Notes: generated by a model from the letters alone, not told the origin. Positions 41,549 through 50,813 are shown, numbered from the stretch's first letter. The stretch is 64,000 nucleotides of DNA from Francisella philomiragia subsp. philomiragia ATCC 25015 (GCF_000156715.1 NZ_DS999316.1:704002-768001); one strand, 5' to 3'. Program-made: numbers and translations.

Positions 41549-42244
41549 ATGCAAAAAAATATTTTAATTACGGGTGCGAATAGAGGAATTGGGCTAGGTT
41601 TCGTTGAACACTATTTAACAAAAAACTGTAATGTAATCGCAACTTGCCGTGATCCAGCTAAAGCAAATGACCTAAAAGAACTTTCTAAGAAATATCAAAA
41701 ACTTATTATAGAAAAACTTGATGTTAGTAGTCCTATAGACCAAAAACAATTGTTTCAAAAGTATAAAAGTATTGTTATTGATATATTAATAAACAATGCC
41801 GGTATTTACCCTGAGAACCATCAAAAATTTAGTATTTCTGAAACTAATCCAAACTGGATAAATAATGCTTTTCAAACGAACTGTTTAGGAGCTTTTTATC
41901 TTATTCATAATTTCAAAGAGAATCTGCTAAAATCTGCTAATCCAATAGTTATTAATATGGGTAGCCAAGCTGGCTCTATAGAGCAAACAAAAGCTGGTTT
42001 TGGCTATTCATACCGCATATCAAAAGCAGCTCTAAATATGTTAACAAAAACATTTGCTGCTGAGTGCCCAGAGATAATTACCATAAGTCTTCGACCTGGT
42101 TGGGTTAAAACTAAGATGGGTGGAGATAATGCTACTATGGAAATTAGTGATAGCATCCAAGCGATGACTAATCTTATTGAAAATCTCCATCATAAAGATT
42201 CTGGAAAATTTTTAGATGCTCAAGGAAATATTGAGCAATGGTAA
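41549..42244 (+). CDS. Short-chain dehydrogenase/reductase
   Basis: NAD(P)-dependent oxidoreductase with the classical SDR layout in 231 residues: cofactor loop TGANRGIGLG, structural NNAG, and catalytic Ser (MGSQAGS), Tyr and Lys (YRISK). It is most like the short SDR members such as sniffer-type carbonyl reductases. The Arg after the second strand (CRDP) suggests NADPH. Substrate unknown. It begins 25 bases after the exported glycine-rich gene. Confidence 0.85.
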   Translation: MQKNILITGANRGIGLGFVEHYLTKNCNVIATCRDPAKANDLKELSKKYQKLIIEKLDVSSPIDQKQLFQKYKSIVIDILINNAGIYPENHQKFSISETNPNWINNAFQTNCLGAFYLIHNFKENLLKSANPIVINMGSQAGSIEQTKAGFGYSYRISKAALNMLTKTFAAECPEIITISLRPGWVKTKMGGDNATMEISDSIQAMTNLIENLHHKDSGKFLDAQGNIEQW

Positions 42245-42314
42245 AATCTCTCGAAATGCTTCTAAACATTGATAAATCAACCTTGTTACACTTTAGAATC
42301 AACTTAAATAGTTG

Positions 42315-42357
42315 TAAGTTTTATGAATTAAGCTTATAGAGCAGTTTATAAAACTTA
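42315..42357. repeat. 10-bp inverted repeat before an AI-2E family gene
   Basis: TAAGTTTTAT (42315-42324) and ATAAAACTTA (42348-42357) are perfect arms around a 23-base loop. A short hairpin CAACT/AGTTG (42300-42314) lies just upstream. With no T-run after it, a terminator is less likely than a regulator site or leader structure. Confidence 0.4.
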
Positions 42358-42405
42358 AACATATTGCTATTCTTTATTCTAATTGTTACAACAACTATAA
42401 ATAAA

Positions 42406-43425
42406 ATGTCACTACAAACTATTAAGAAACTATCTATTATTTGCATTATTGGTGCTTTAGTAATGTGGGTTTTATACCCTTTTATTTACTCTATACTTTT
42501 TGCAGGACTTTTGGCAATAATACTTGCTCCACTTCAAGAGTACTTAGAGCAACATATTGGTAAACATAGAAGTAGTTTCCTATTAGTTATGGGAATTCTT
42601 CTGTGTGTTTTTATTCCCATATTAATTGTTCTATACTATGCTATTTCAGAGATTGTTTCATACTTACAACATCCAGAAACACTTTCACAAACTTTTGCTA
42701 CGCTTGGTGATTCTATAGGCAAAATTCCTTACATAGGAAGTATCCTTCAAGAACATTTGGACAAACTAATAAAGGCAATTAACGATGATAGTGACACCAT
42801 AATCTCCAATTTAGGTCAAATATTACCTAAAGTTAGATACGTAGGCTCAACATCTATAAGCTTTATAACAGATTTTTTAATTACACTTTTACTGGTATAT
42901 CAATTCCTAGTTAGTAGCTCTACTTTAGAAAAATTTGCAAAAAAAGTAGTACTTAAGGACTTTGATGATAGCGATAGTTTCATATCTACAGCGATTATTA
43001 CAACTCGTAGAGTAAGTTTAGCAATTTTTCTAACCGCATCACTTGTTGGTACTGTTATGGCTATAACATTCTTACTAACAGGTATGCCAACACCTATTTT
43101 ACTTGCATTTACCGTAGCTATCGCGTCTATGATCCCATTTATGGTTGGCATTGTTTATATACTCATCGGAGCCAGTGTATTTGTAGTATATGGTGCTACC
43201 AAAGCTATTATCATACTAGTAGTTGGTTTTGCTCTAAATATTTTCACAGACAATATTATGCAACCCAAAATTATCAATAAACAAGTACAACTTAGTTTCG
43301 CTGCCTCATTGATAGGTATACTAGGAGGAATCCAAGCTTTTGGTTTTATCGGAATATTTCTTGGACCTGTAATATTTAATGTTACATTCGTTGGTATAGA
43401 AAAACTTATGAAAAATAGTAAGTAA
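42406..43425 (+). CDS. AI-2E family (PerM/YdiK-type) transporter
   Basis: Inner-membrane protein of 339 residues with about seven or eight hydrophobic segments and the family's C-terminal stretch FTDNIMQPKIINKQVQLS...IGILGGIQAFGFIGIFLGPVI. Members are linked to quorum-signal, Na+/H+ or other export, and the true substrate is seldom known. The ATG at 42406 (MSLQTIKK) is preferred over a TTG 14 codons earlier. A second, distinct member is at 61665. Confidence 0.85.
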   Translation: MSLQTIKKLSIICIIGALVMWVLYPFIYSILFAGLLAIILAPLQEYLEQHIGKHRSSFLLVMGILLCVFIPILIVLYYAISEIVSYLQHPETLSQTFATLGDSIGKIPYIGSILQEHLDKLIKAINDDSDTIISNLGQILPKVRYVGSTSISFITDFLITLLLVYQFLVSSSTLEKFAKKVVLKDFDDSDSFISTAIITTRRVSLAIFLTASLVGTVMAITFLLTGMPTPILLAFTVAIASMIPFMVGIVYILIGASVFVVYGATKAIIILVVGFALNIFTDNIMQPKIINKQVQLSFAASLIGILGGIQAFGFIGIFLGPVIFNVTFVGIEKLMKNSK

Positions 43426-43434
43426 TATTACTCT

Positions 43435-43839
43435 TTAAGGCATTGGAAAAGCATCAAAACTATGAGCTGATGCTAAATTTTCGTCCCAATTAGCTTTACT
43501 AGCCATAAATATATTAGCTGTCGGCTTAATATCTACTTTATCATCTAGACTACCAGCAGGCACTACTACTAAATTAAATTCTGATTGCTCAAAAGGTAAT
43601 GCTGAACCACATTCACCACAAAAACTTTTTGTATGATGTGATGCAGGTAGTTTATATTTTTTGACTAATTCTTGACCAGATTGCCAATTTAATTTTGCAT
43701 TTGATGAAAACAAATTAGCTGCATGAGCTGAACCTGTATCTTTACGACAATGCTCACAATGACACAGAAAGAAATTTTCAAAACTACCATTAATTTCAAA
43801 TTGAACAGAATTACAAAGACACGAACCTTTGAATGACAT
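43435..43839 (-). CDS. GFA-family (glutathione-dependent formaldehyde-activating fold) protein
   Basis: Zinc-binding protein of 134 residues. Cysteines sit in the family pattern: GSCLCNSV, CHCEHCRKDTGSAHAAN and FCGECGSALPF. The fold is shared with the enzyme that adds glutathione to formaldehyde, although most small members have no proven activity. It stands alone and convergent with the AI-2E gene. Nothing adjacent suggests formaldehyde metabolism. Confidence 0.85.
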   Translation of the reverse strand: MSFKGSCLCNSVQFEINGSFENFFLCHCEHCRKDTGSAHAANLFSSNAKLNWQSGQELVKKYKLPASHHTKSFCGECGSALPFEQSEFNLVVVPAGSLDDKVDIKPTANIFMASKANWDENLASAHSFDAFPMP

Positions 43840-43986
43840 ACTTATTTACCCTGGGTTATTAATTTATATAAGAGCGGAAATTATATTCAATATACATTAG
43901 ATATCAATAGCGACTAAGGCTTTTTAGCTATTAAAAGTACATTTAGCAATAGCTTATTAATGATTTATATTTAGTGTTTAGTTAAA

Positions 43987-45465
43987 ATGAATTTACCCTA
44001 TATTTTAATAAAATCAAAAATGGAACATCTTAGACATCCTCAAGGACTCAAATTCTTATTTTTCGCAGAAATGTGGGAACGCTTCAGCTTTTACGGATTA
44101 TCAGCTATTTTAATTTTATACATGACTCAGCGATTAGATTTCACAGATGCTAATGCTGCTCTAGTTTTTGGTAGTTATGTAACATATCTATATATCACTA
44201 CTGCTGTTGGTGGAATTTTAGCAGATAGAATTATTGGCTACAGGCGTTGTGTGCTGATTGGTGGTGTCTCAATTATGACTGGTCATATAATTATGGCACT
44301 ATCTGGATCTAGTGATACTGCATTATTTTTAGGGTTAGGTTGTATTTCTGCTGGCACAGGTTTTTTCAAGTCAAATGTCTCTACAATGGTTGGTAGACTC
44401 TATGATGATAGAGAGTCTCTACGAAATAGTGGCTTTGCCTACTTTTATACAGGTATAAACTTTGGTTCTGTATTAGCAACTTTTATAGTTGGTTTTGTCG
44501 GTGAGAAAATTGGTTGGCATTATGGTTTTAGTTTAGCCGCTTTTGGAATGGCTCTCGGGTTAATATTTTTTGAATCAGGTAAAAAGCATCTCCCTAAAAG
44601 CTGTGATGCGCCGAACTATGAAGTTATGCAAAGAAAACTTTTCTTGGGATTAAATGTTTGGCAAGCAATTATATTATTTGTGATTTTTTCAGCATGTATT
44701 TTTGCTTATTTAATAGCTCACCCTACTCAATCTATGATAATTATTTCATTATCTGGAATTGTTCTGTTGATTTATCTAATATCTCTTTGGAAATCTCTTG
44801 GAAGTAATCAAAAGACTAATATTGCTATTCTTTTAATATTATCAATATTTATGCTTTTTTACTGGTCACTGAGTAATCAAACTTCTATTAGTATTCCTAT
44901 ATTTATCAAGCATAATATTGAACTTAATATCTTAGGTTTTAATATGCCTGTTACTACTGTTATGGCAACACAACTAACTTTATTAGTTATAATCACCCCT
45001 TTTTTTGGTGTCTTATGGCAGAAACTAAGTCAACGTAACAAAGAACCTTCTGATGAGCTAAAATTTGTATTTAGCTTAGTATTTCTTGCATTATGTTTCT
45101 TATTCTTAAGCATAGCTGGATCAATAGCAGCTCAAACTGGACATGCTAATGTAATATGGCTACTACTGTGTTACTTAATGCTTGTTTTTGGTGAGCTGTG
45201 CATTTCACCTGTTGGATTAGCCTTAGTCACTCGCCTTGCTCCTGAGCATCTAAAATCAACAATGATGGGAGTATGGTGGACAATTAGTGCTTATGCAGGA
45301 TTCTTTGGTGGAGTAATTAGTTCACATATTGCAGTTGGTAAAAATACCCCAGCAAGTAGCTTTGCCTCAGGATATTTTAAACTTTTTATTGCAGCAACTA
45401 TCATGACTGTTATATTATTGGCATTAACCCCAATATTAAAAAAACTCACTAAACTTAGGGTATAG
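43987..45465 (+). CDS. POT/PTR-family proton-dependent peptide transporter
   Basis: Takes up di- and tripeptides with protons. The 492 residues have about 14 hydrophobic segments. The family signatures are AEMWERFSFYGLSAIL (the ExxERFxYY motif region) and FYTGINFGSVLATF (FYxxINxGS). The start may be the ATG at 43987 or one at 44020; neither has a clear Shine-Dalgarno. It is followed after 3 bases by a glycosylasparaginase, hinting at uptake and processing of asparagine-containing peptides or glycopeptide fragments. Confidence 0.92.
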   Translation: MNLPYILIKSKMEHLRHPQGLKFLFFAEMWERFSFYGLSAILILYMTQRLDFTDANAALVFGSYVTYLYITTAVGGILADRIIGYRRCVLIGGVSIMTGHIIMALSGSSDTALFLGLGCISAGTGFFKSNVSTMVGRLYDDRESLRNSGFAYFYTGINFGSVLATFIVGFVGEKIGWHYGFSLAAFGMALGLIFFESGKKHLPKSCDAPNYEVMQRKLFLGLNVWQAIILFVIFSACIFAYLIAHPTQSMIIISLSGIVLLIYLISLWKSLGSNQKTNIAILLILSIFMLFYWSLSNQTSISIPIFIKHNIELNILGFNMPVTTVMATQLTLLVIITPFFGVLWQKLSQRNKEPSDELKFVFSLVFLALCFLFLSIAGSIAAQTGHANVIWLLLCYLMLVFGELCISPVGLALVTRLAPEHLKSTMMGVWWTISAYAGFFGGVISSHIAVGKNTPASSFASGYFKLFIAATIMTVILLALTPILKKLTKLRV

Positions 45466-45468
45466 AAA

Positions 45469-46389
45469 ATGATTTTAATTGCAAATGATGAAGGTCGTGG
45501 TGGAGTTCCAGAGGCTTTTAAACGACTAAAAAATAAAGAAAATGGACTTAGATCTATAATTGAAGGTATCAAACTTGTTGAGAATGATACAACAATAACT
45601 ACTGTAGGTAGAGGATCATGGCCTGATATATTAGGTAATGTAACACTAGATGCTTCTGTAATGGATGGAGATGATCTACGTACAGGATCTGTTGGAGCAC
45701 TAAAAGGATATGCTAATGCGGTAGAGGTAGCATACCAAGTAATGGAGAAACTTGATCATGAACTATTAGTCGGTGAAGGAGCGAATCGTTTTGCTAATGA
45801 AATAGATGCTCTAAAAGTTGATAACTTAACACCTGAAATTAAAGAACAATGGCAAAAACATTTAAATAAACATCTTTCAGCTGAACAAAAAAAGAACTTC
45901 CCAAATATCCCTCTTATAGGTGTAAGTAAATTTGCTGTTGATCCTGAGAAAGTTTTTGATACTACTGTGTATCTATCAAAAGATCATAACAATACTATCT
46001 CATCTGCTACAAGTACTTCTGGTTGGGCTTGGCGCTATCCTGGTAGGTTAGGTGATAGCCCAATTATTGGTGCTGGCTCATATGCCGACTCTAGATATGG
46101 AGCTTGTGCTTGTACACATACTGGTGAGATGGCTATTCGTTGCAGTACAGCTAGATCTGTAGTTCTATATATGAAAATGGGAATGTCTGTAAAAGATGCT
46201 GTGTTAGAAGCTACTAAAGATTTACGCCATCTTAAAACTGGATATTTAGATGAGCTAACAATTCATGCTATTGATAGTCAAGACAATTACTATGTGGCAA
46301 GCTTTAAAGGTAGTGAACCAGTCTTCTACTGGGTTTGGACTGAAGGTATGAATGAACCTGTTAAAAAACAGGCTGAATTAATATCGTAG
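45469..46389 (+). CDS. N4-(beta-N-acetylglucosaminyl)-L-asparaginase (glycosylasparaginase)
   Basis: Ntn-hydrolase that splits GlcNAc-Asn links; some bacterial members also act as isoaspartyl peptidases or asparaginases. The 306 residues show VGRGSWPDILG, DASVMDGDDLRTGSVGAL and STSGWAWRYPGRLGDSPIIGAG. The autocleavage site should be at Asp164-Thr165, Thr165 becoming the nucleophile of the beta subunit. The residue before Asp is Phe where family members normally have His (HDT). No signal peptide is visible, so it probably acts in the cytosol on imported substrate. The gene lies 3 bases after the peptide transporter. Confidence 0.88.
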   Translation: MILIANDEGRGGVPEAFKRLKNKENGLRSIIEGIKLVENDTTITTVGRGSWPDILGNVTLDASVMDGDDLRTGSVGALKGYANAVEVAYQVMEKLDHELLVGEGANRFANEIDALKVDNLTPEIKEQWQKHLNKHLSAEQKKNFPNIPLIGVSKFAVDPEKVFDTTVYLSKDHNNTISSATSTSGWAWRYPGRLGDSPIIGAGSYADSRYGACACTHTGEMAIRCSTARSVVLYMKMGMSVKDAVLEATKDLRHLKTGYLDELTIHAIDSQDNYYVASFKGSEPVFYWVWTEGMNEPVKKQAELIS

Positions 46390-46409
46390 TTATTTACTTT
46401 TCTTAATAC

Positions 46410-46426
46410 ATCTATTTAAAATAGAT
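46410..46426. repeat. 17-bp dyad after the glycosylasparaginase gene
   Basis: ATCTATTT and AAATAGAT form 8-bp arms around one A. Without a G+C-rich stem or a T-run it is a poor terminator; it may be a binding site for the next gene, 26 bases downstream. Confidence 0.3.
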
Positions 46427-46451
46427 ATATTCAAATAAAATGCTCTAGTAA

Positions 46452-47138
46452 ATGACAAAATTACTTTTATCAGTTTTTACTATATTAATATCGCTTAGTA
46501 TTTCATTCTCAGCAGAAAAAGATTATATGGGGATGTCGAAGGATCAAGTTAAAAACTCTATTCAAACAATGCAAATTTATGATACTTCATTGATATACCC
46601 ATATCCAACATGGTTTAGCACGGGTCTAGTCGGCGATGTATATAGAAGTCAAAAAGGGATTAGCTTTTTATATGAGCAAATACCTACGGGACAGAGTTTT
46701 GATGATTGGAAAGAAATATATACCATATCAGGATTATATGACAAAGAAAATAAGCTTAGTGTATCTCAATATGCTAACTATGTTCTATCTGGGTTTGTAA
46801 AGTCATGTGGTAAAAATGTTAAAATTCTAAACACTGCAAAGACAGAATCTTCAAGTATGTCAATTTTGCTATGTGGATCCTTATCAAATAAAAATATAAA
46901 AGCCTATAATAACAATCCTGGTGAGATAGCTATTTTTAAATTTATTAAATTCAAAAGCACTATAATACAAATTGGACAAGAATGGAAAACCAAATCATTT
47001 GATGCTGCTAGTATTAATCAAGCAGATTTTTTAGAAAATACCTATAAATACGTTAATAGTAAAGAGGCATTTTCAACTGCGTTCAAAGAAATTCATGAAA
47101 ATGTTAGTGTTACTCAAGCTATTTCAAAACCATATTAA
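46452..47138 (+). CDS. Exported protein, function unknown
   Basis: A 228-residue protein with a clear signal peptide (TKLLLSVFTILISLSISFSA). The mature part has SFDDWKEIYTISG, a segment with LSVSQYANYVLSGFVKSCGKNVKI and one pair of cysteines (KSCGK and LLCGS) able to form a disulfide. The pattern is slightly like small periplasmic or lipoprotein domains of unknown function seen in Legionella and Francisella. I do not recognise a family. It follows the peptide transporter/asparaginase pair on the same strand after 62 bases. Confidence 0.62.
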   Translation: MTKLLLSVFTILISLSISFSAEKDYMGMSKDQVKNSIQTMQIYDTSLIYPYPTWFSTGLVGDVYRSQKGISFLYEQIPTGQSFDDWKEIYTISGLYDKENKLSVSQYANYVLSGFVKSCGKNVKILNTAKTESSSMSILLCGSLSNKNIKAYNNNPGEIAIFKFIKFKSTIIQIGQEWKTKSFDAASINQADFLENTYKYVNSKEAFSTAFKEIHENVSVTQAISKPY

Positions 47139-47140
47139 CT

Positions 47141-47647
47141 TTAAGAACCTATAACTCTATACCCAAACCAATCAGGTTTTAAGTCATATTCTTCATCACT
47201 TAGAACTAAATGGATATATTTACCATCTACAGAGCTGAGCTCTAAACAATCATCAATTTCTATAAGATTATCTTTGTGCTGATGTAGAGAGTTTTTTAGT
47301 AGACTTTGCTTTGCTTTTTCTTTTGCTTCTGTTTTATCTGCAGCAACAAATAAAGCAAACTCATGTAGCTCATTTAGCTTAGATTCATCATAGCCACCAA
47401 GATTGACAAAATATAACTTTTTATTAAAGTTTTGAGGTCTATCTTGGATAGATATTTGATAACCATCTGCGCCTTTGAGAGCTTTATAACTATCCAAATG
47501 CAATCCTTTGACCGTGCCAAACCAATTTTGTCTAAGTTGCTCATAGGTATCTTCGATAGTATTACCAATTACAAACTGTACATCATGCAACTCGATATTT
47601 GCTTTGGGTGCGCTCCCGCCAAGATAAACGATAAATAGTTGACTCAT
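47141..47647 (-). CDS. DUF1543 family protein
   Basis: The 168 residues match the DUF1543 look: LFIVYLGGSAPKANIELHDVQFVIG at the N-terminus, then TYEQLRQNWFG, and a second similar block (LYFVNLGGYDESKLNELHEFALFVA) that is an internal repeat of the first. Function is unknown. It is cytosolic, and divergent from cutC. Confidence 0.85.
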   Translation of the reverse strand: MSQLFIVYLGGSAPKANIELHDVQFVIGNTIEDTYEQLRQNWFGTVKGLHLDSYKALKGADGYQISIQDRPQNFNKKLYFVNLGGYDESKLNELHEFALFVAADKTEAKEKAKQSLLKNSLHQHKDNLIEIDDCLELSSVDGKYIHLVLSDEEYDLKPDWFGYRVIGS

Positions 47648-47774
47648 AAAAACTCTATAAAATTAATTTTGTTACAAACAATTATACCAACTCTAAAACA
47701 AATTGAAGACTATGAATTATGATTAATAAAAGGTTACTCATTAGTGGTTAGTAGCGAAACCAACATAAAACTAA

Positions 47775-47783
47775 TGTTATAAT
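47775..47783 (+). promoter_or_regulatory. Extended -10 promoter for cutC
   Basis: TGTTATAAT stands 34 bases before the cutC ATG. The -35 region at 17 bp is poor (CGAAAC), as expected for an extended -10 promoter. Confidence 0.5.
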
Positions 47784-47816
47784 ATGATAAATCAAAGTTA
47801 GATAATCTGCTCATCG

Positions 47817-48539
47817 ATGACAACCCTAGAAATCTGTATAGATAACTATCAATCAATACTCAATACCCAAAAAGCTGGCGCTGATAGATTAGAACTATGC
47901 TCCGCTCTTGGAGTAGAAGGACTTACACCCTCGCCTAGTTTAGTCAAATTTGCCAAAGAGAATTTTATAGGTTCATTACAGGCTATGGTTCGCCATCGTG
48001 CTGGTGATTTTTATTACGATAAGATAGACCAGCAAATTATGCTTACTGATTGTAAACTGATGCTAGAGCTTGGTGTTGATGGTATTGTCATTGGTGCTTT
48101 GACTAAGGAAAATAAAATTGATAAAGATTTTCTAAAGCCATTTATCAAGCTAGCAAAACAAGCTAGCAAAGAACTAACCTTTCATAGAGCAATTGATTTA
48201 ACAACAGATATATACACAGCTACTCAAGAAGTTATTGAACTAGGTTTTGATAGAATTTTAACATCTGGAGCTAAACCAAATGTAATACAAGGTTTAGAAA
48301 TTATAAGAACTCTACAAGAAAATTTTGGTAGCCAAATTCAAATAATGCCTGGTGGTGGAATTAACTCAAATAATTTAAAAGAAATACTCGAAACTACAAA
48401 AGTAACAAATATCCACTGCTCTGCTTCTAAAAAAATTTTACGAGATACTAAATGTACTGCTTTTCCATCGTCTGCTTTAGAAATTAAAGTTAGTCAAGTT
48501 GATGAGATGACTGCAATAAAATCAAAACTTAACAATTAG
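47817..48539 (+). CDS. cutC: CutC family protein
   Basis: TIM-barrel protein once linked to copper tolerance, though the link is disputed and the substrate is unknown. The 240 residues start TTLEICIDNYQSILNTQKAGADRLELC and continue with VEGLTPSPSLV, MVRHRAGDFYY, FHRAIDLT and IMPGGGIN, all family hallmarks. It stands alone behind its own extended -10 promoter. Confidence 0.92.
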   Translation: MTTLEICIDNYQSILNTQKAGADRLELCSALGVEGLTPSPSLVKFAKENFIGSLQAMVRHRAGDFYYDKIDQQIMLTDCKLMLELGVDGIVIGALTKENKIDKDFLKPFIKLAKQASKELTFHRAIDLTTDIYTATQEVIELGFDRILTSGAKPNVIQGLEIIRTLQENFGSQIQIMPGGGINSNNLKEILETTKVTNIHCSASKKILRDTKCTAFPSSALEIKVSQVDEMTAIKSKLNN

Positions 48540-48553
48540 ATTTAAACTATATT

Positions 48554-49720
48554 CTAAGCACTTTGAGTAGCCATTGATAACCTATATTTAAGCATAAATA
48601 TCATTAACACTCCTAATATAGAAACTATCATACCTGCAATTACACTACTTGAGTATGAAAAACCATAAGCGATTGGTAGACCTCCAGCAAAAGCACCTAT
48701 TGCATTAGCAATGTTAAATCCTGCGATACTTAGCGTAGAACCTAACATTTCAGACCCTTTGAAAACTTCTATCACTAAGGTTTGGACAGCTGGAACTAGA
48801 GCAAATGCAAAGAATCCTAATCCAAAACTTATAACTATTGCAAAAATTTTAAAGTTAGCTGTTAGATACATCAATAATAACGCTAATACAAGACCAACTA
48901 AGGTAACAACTGTAGCATTTATTGCTCCAACTTTATCAGTTAATTTACCACCATATAGATTCCCAAAAAACATTCCTAAACCAGCTAAGAATAATATATA
49001 CGGAATAGTTGTATTTGAAAGCTCTGTTACATTTATCATTAATGGAGATATATAACTATACCATGCAAACAATCCAGCAAAACCTAAAGAAACTACTCCT
49101 AAAGCTAACCAGCTATTAGATTTTAATAATATATGTTTATCTGATGTACTGGTAGAGTCCTTAGATTTTTCTAGCTCTAGATTTGGAATAAACAACAACA
49201 CCGTAACAACTGTCATAATACCTATCAAAGCAACTATCACAAATGCTATTTGCCATCCTACCATCAGCGCTAAAGATGTTGTCAAAGGAATACCCAGAAG
49301 ATTAGCTACAGTTAATCCAGCAAACATCAAAGCTATAGCTTGTGATTCTTTACCTGGATCAGCTATACGCATAGCAACTACAGAACCAACGCCAAAAAAG
49401 GCACCATGAGGTAAACCAGATAAAAATCTTGCAACCATTAGGAACTCATAATTTGTCGCAAATATTGATAAACCATTAAATAATACCAGCATAATACTTA
49501 TCACTATAAGTAACTTTTTAGGGCTATATCTTGATGAGAAAAATATTAATAATGGTGCTCCAACTACAACTCCTAATGCATATATACTTATCAAGTGTCC
49601 TGCCTCTGGAATACTCACATTAAAATACCCTGCTACCTGAGGAAGTATTCCCATCATGATAAATTCTGTCATCCCTATCGCAAGACCACCCAACATCAGT
49701 GGAATTAAACCTTTTTTCAT
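48554..49720 (-). CDS. MFS transporter, AraJ-like drug/sugar efflux type
   Basis: The 388 residues have 12 hydrophobic segments and the features of the DHA1 efflux group: MLGGLAIGMTEFIMMGILP in helix 1 and SGLPHGAFFGVGSVVA in helix 4. The substrate is unknown. It is divergent from a LysR regulator with 110 bases between their starts, which suggests that the regulator controls it. AAGGATAAG precedes the start. Confidence 0.87.
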   Translation of the reverse strand: MKKGLIPLMLGGLAIGMTEFIMMGILPQVAGYFNVSIPEAGHLISIYALGVVVGAPLLIFFSSRYSPKKLLIVISIMLVLFNGLSIFATNYEFLMVARFLSGLPHGAFFGVGSVVAMRIADPGKESQAIALMFAGLTVANLLGIPLTTSLALMVGWQIAFVIVALIGIMTVVTVLLFIPNLELEKSKDSTSTSDKHILLKSNSWLALGVVSLGFAGLFAWYSYISPLMINVTELSNTTIPYILFLAGLGMFFGNLYGGKLTDKVGAINATVVTLVGLVLALLLMYLTANFKIFAIVISFGLGFFAFALVPAVQTLVIEVFKGSEMLGSTLSIAGFNIANAIGAFAGGLPIAYGFSYSSSVIAGMIVSILGVLMIFMLKYRLSMATQSA

Positions 49721-49812
49721 AATCTTATCCTTATAAATTTAAATCTTTATTACTTGCCACCAATTATACTTTTAACTTTTTAAATGATAATATACAAAAA
49801 TATCAAATAACT

Positions 49813-49829
49813 TTTTAGAAAATCTAAAA
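49813..49829. promoter_or_regulatory. 17-bp perfect dyad abutting the LysR-type start codon
   Basis: TTTTAGA-AAA-TCTAAAA has perfect 7-bp arms and ends one base before the ATG of the LysR gene, where the Shine-Dalgarno should be. A TnA-rich dyad of this length is what an autoregulatory LysR site would look like, and a hairpin here would also cover the initiation region. Confidence 0.5.
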
Positions 49830-49830
49830 G

Positions 49831-50757
49831 ATGAAAATGTTATATGAACTCAAATTATTCGTAGCTGCTATTAACTACGGTAACTTATCTGCTGCTGGAC
49901 GAGAGTTTTATTTATCTCCTGCTAGTATTAGCAATAAAATCAATGCCCTTGAAGAGTATTACCAAACTAAACTTCTAATAAGAACTACAAGGAAAATAGA
50001 ACCTACTAAAGCAGGAGAAAAGCTATACATTACTGCTATTAAGTTGCTAGAACAATTAGAAAACTTACAAGAAGATATTCAAAATAATGAGAATACTGCG
50101 GAAGGCATTATTAAGATAACGATTCCTTTTGACTTAGGTAAACAGATAATCCTACCAATTTTAGATGAGTTCAAAGAAAAAAATCCCAACATCCAATACG
50201 ATATAAATCTAACTGATGATGTAATTTCCTACAATCAATTTCCTTTTGATATAGCAATTAGATATGGCAATCTACCAGATAGTAACTTTATTGCAAAAAA
50301 GCTCGTCGATAACTATAGAATGCTATGTGCCAGCCCCGAGTATCTACAGAAGATGAATATATCTAACATCAATGATATAAATATGTTAGATAACTATGAT
50401 TTCATAACACTAAAAATAAACTCCAACACAATCAAAAAATTGTACTTAATTGATCAGGAAAATAACAAATATGAAGTTGACATAAAACCATCTTACATAG
50501 TTAATAATGGCTACATAAGTAGACAAATGTGTATTAATGGAAATGGGATAAGTGAAAAATCATATTGGGATGTTAAGCAAGATTTAGAATCAGGAACATT
50601 GGTACAGGTTCTACCAAAATATAGAGTAACACTCAATAAAAATGATAAACCTGAAAACATGATAAGTATAGTACATCCTTCAAAGCAGTTTCAGCCATAT
50701 AGAATAAGAATGCTGAGCGAATTTATAGTAAATAGTTTTTCAAAACTCAAAAGTTAG
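49831..50757 (+). CDS. LysR-family transcriptional regulator
   Basis: The 308 residues have an N-terminal winged helix-turn-helix (YELKLFVAAINYGNLSAAGREFYLSPASISNKINALE, about 4-40, here written as consecutive parts: LFVAAINYGNLSAAGREF then LSPASISNKINALE) and a LysR substrate domain. It resembles the group regulating neighbouring efflux carriers; its inducer is unknown. It is divergent from the MFS gene. No good Shine-Dalgarno is visible because a dyad occupies that place. Confidence 0.9.
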   Translation: MKMLYELKLFVAAINYGNLSAAGREFYLSPASISNKINALEEYYQTKLLIRTTRKIEPTKAGEKLYITAIKLLEQLENLQEDIQNNENTAEGIIKITIPFDLGKQIILPILDEFKEKNPNIQYDINLTDDVISYNQFPFDIAIRYGNLPDSNFIAKKLVDNYRMLCASPEYLQKMNISNINDINMLDNYDFITLKINSNTIKKLYLIDQENNKYEVDIKPSYIVNNGYISRQMCINGNGISEKSYWDVKQDLESGTLVQVLPKYRVTLNKNDKPENMISIVHPSKQFQPYRIRMLSEFIVNSFSKLKS

Positions 50758-50777
50758 AAACATTACTTAAACTTAGA

Positions 50778-50783
50778 TATAAT
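50778..50783 (+). promoter_or_regulatory. Candidate -10 box for gph
   Basis: TATAAT begins 36 bases before the gph start, just past the end of the LysR gene. The -35 position at 18 bp reads TTAGAA, a weak match. Confidence 0.35.
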
Positions 50784-50813
50784 TCTCCCTAATTAAATTG
50801 GTTAACTAGAAGT

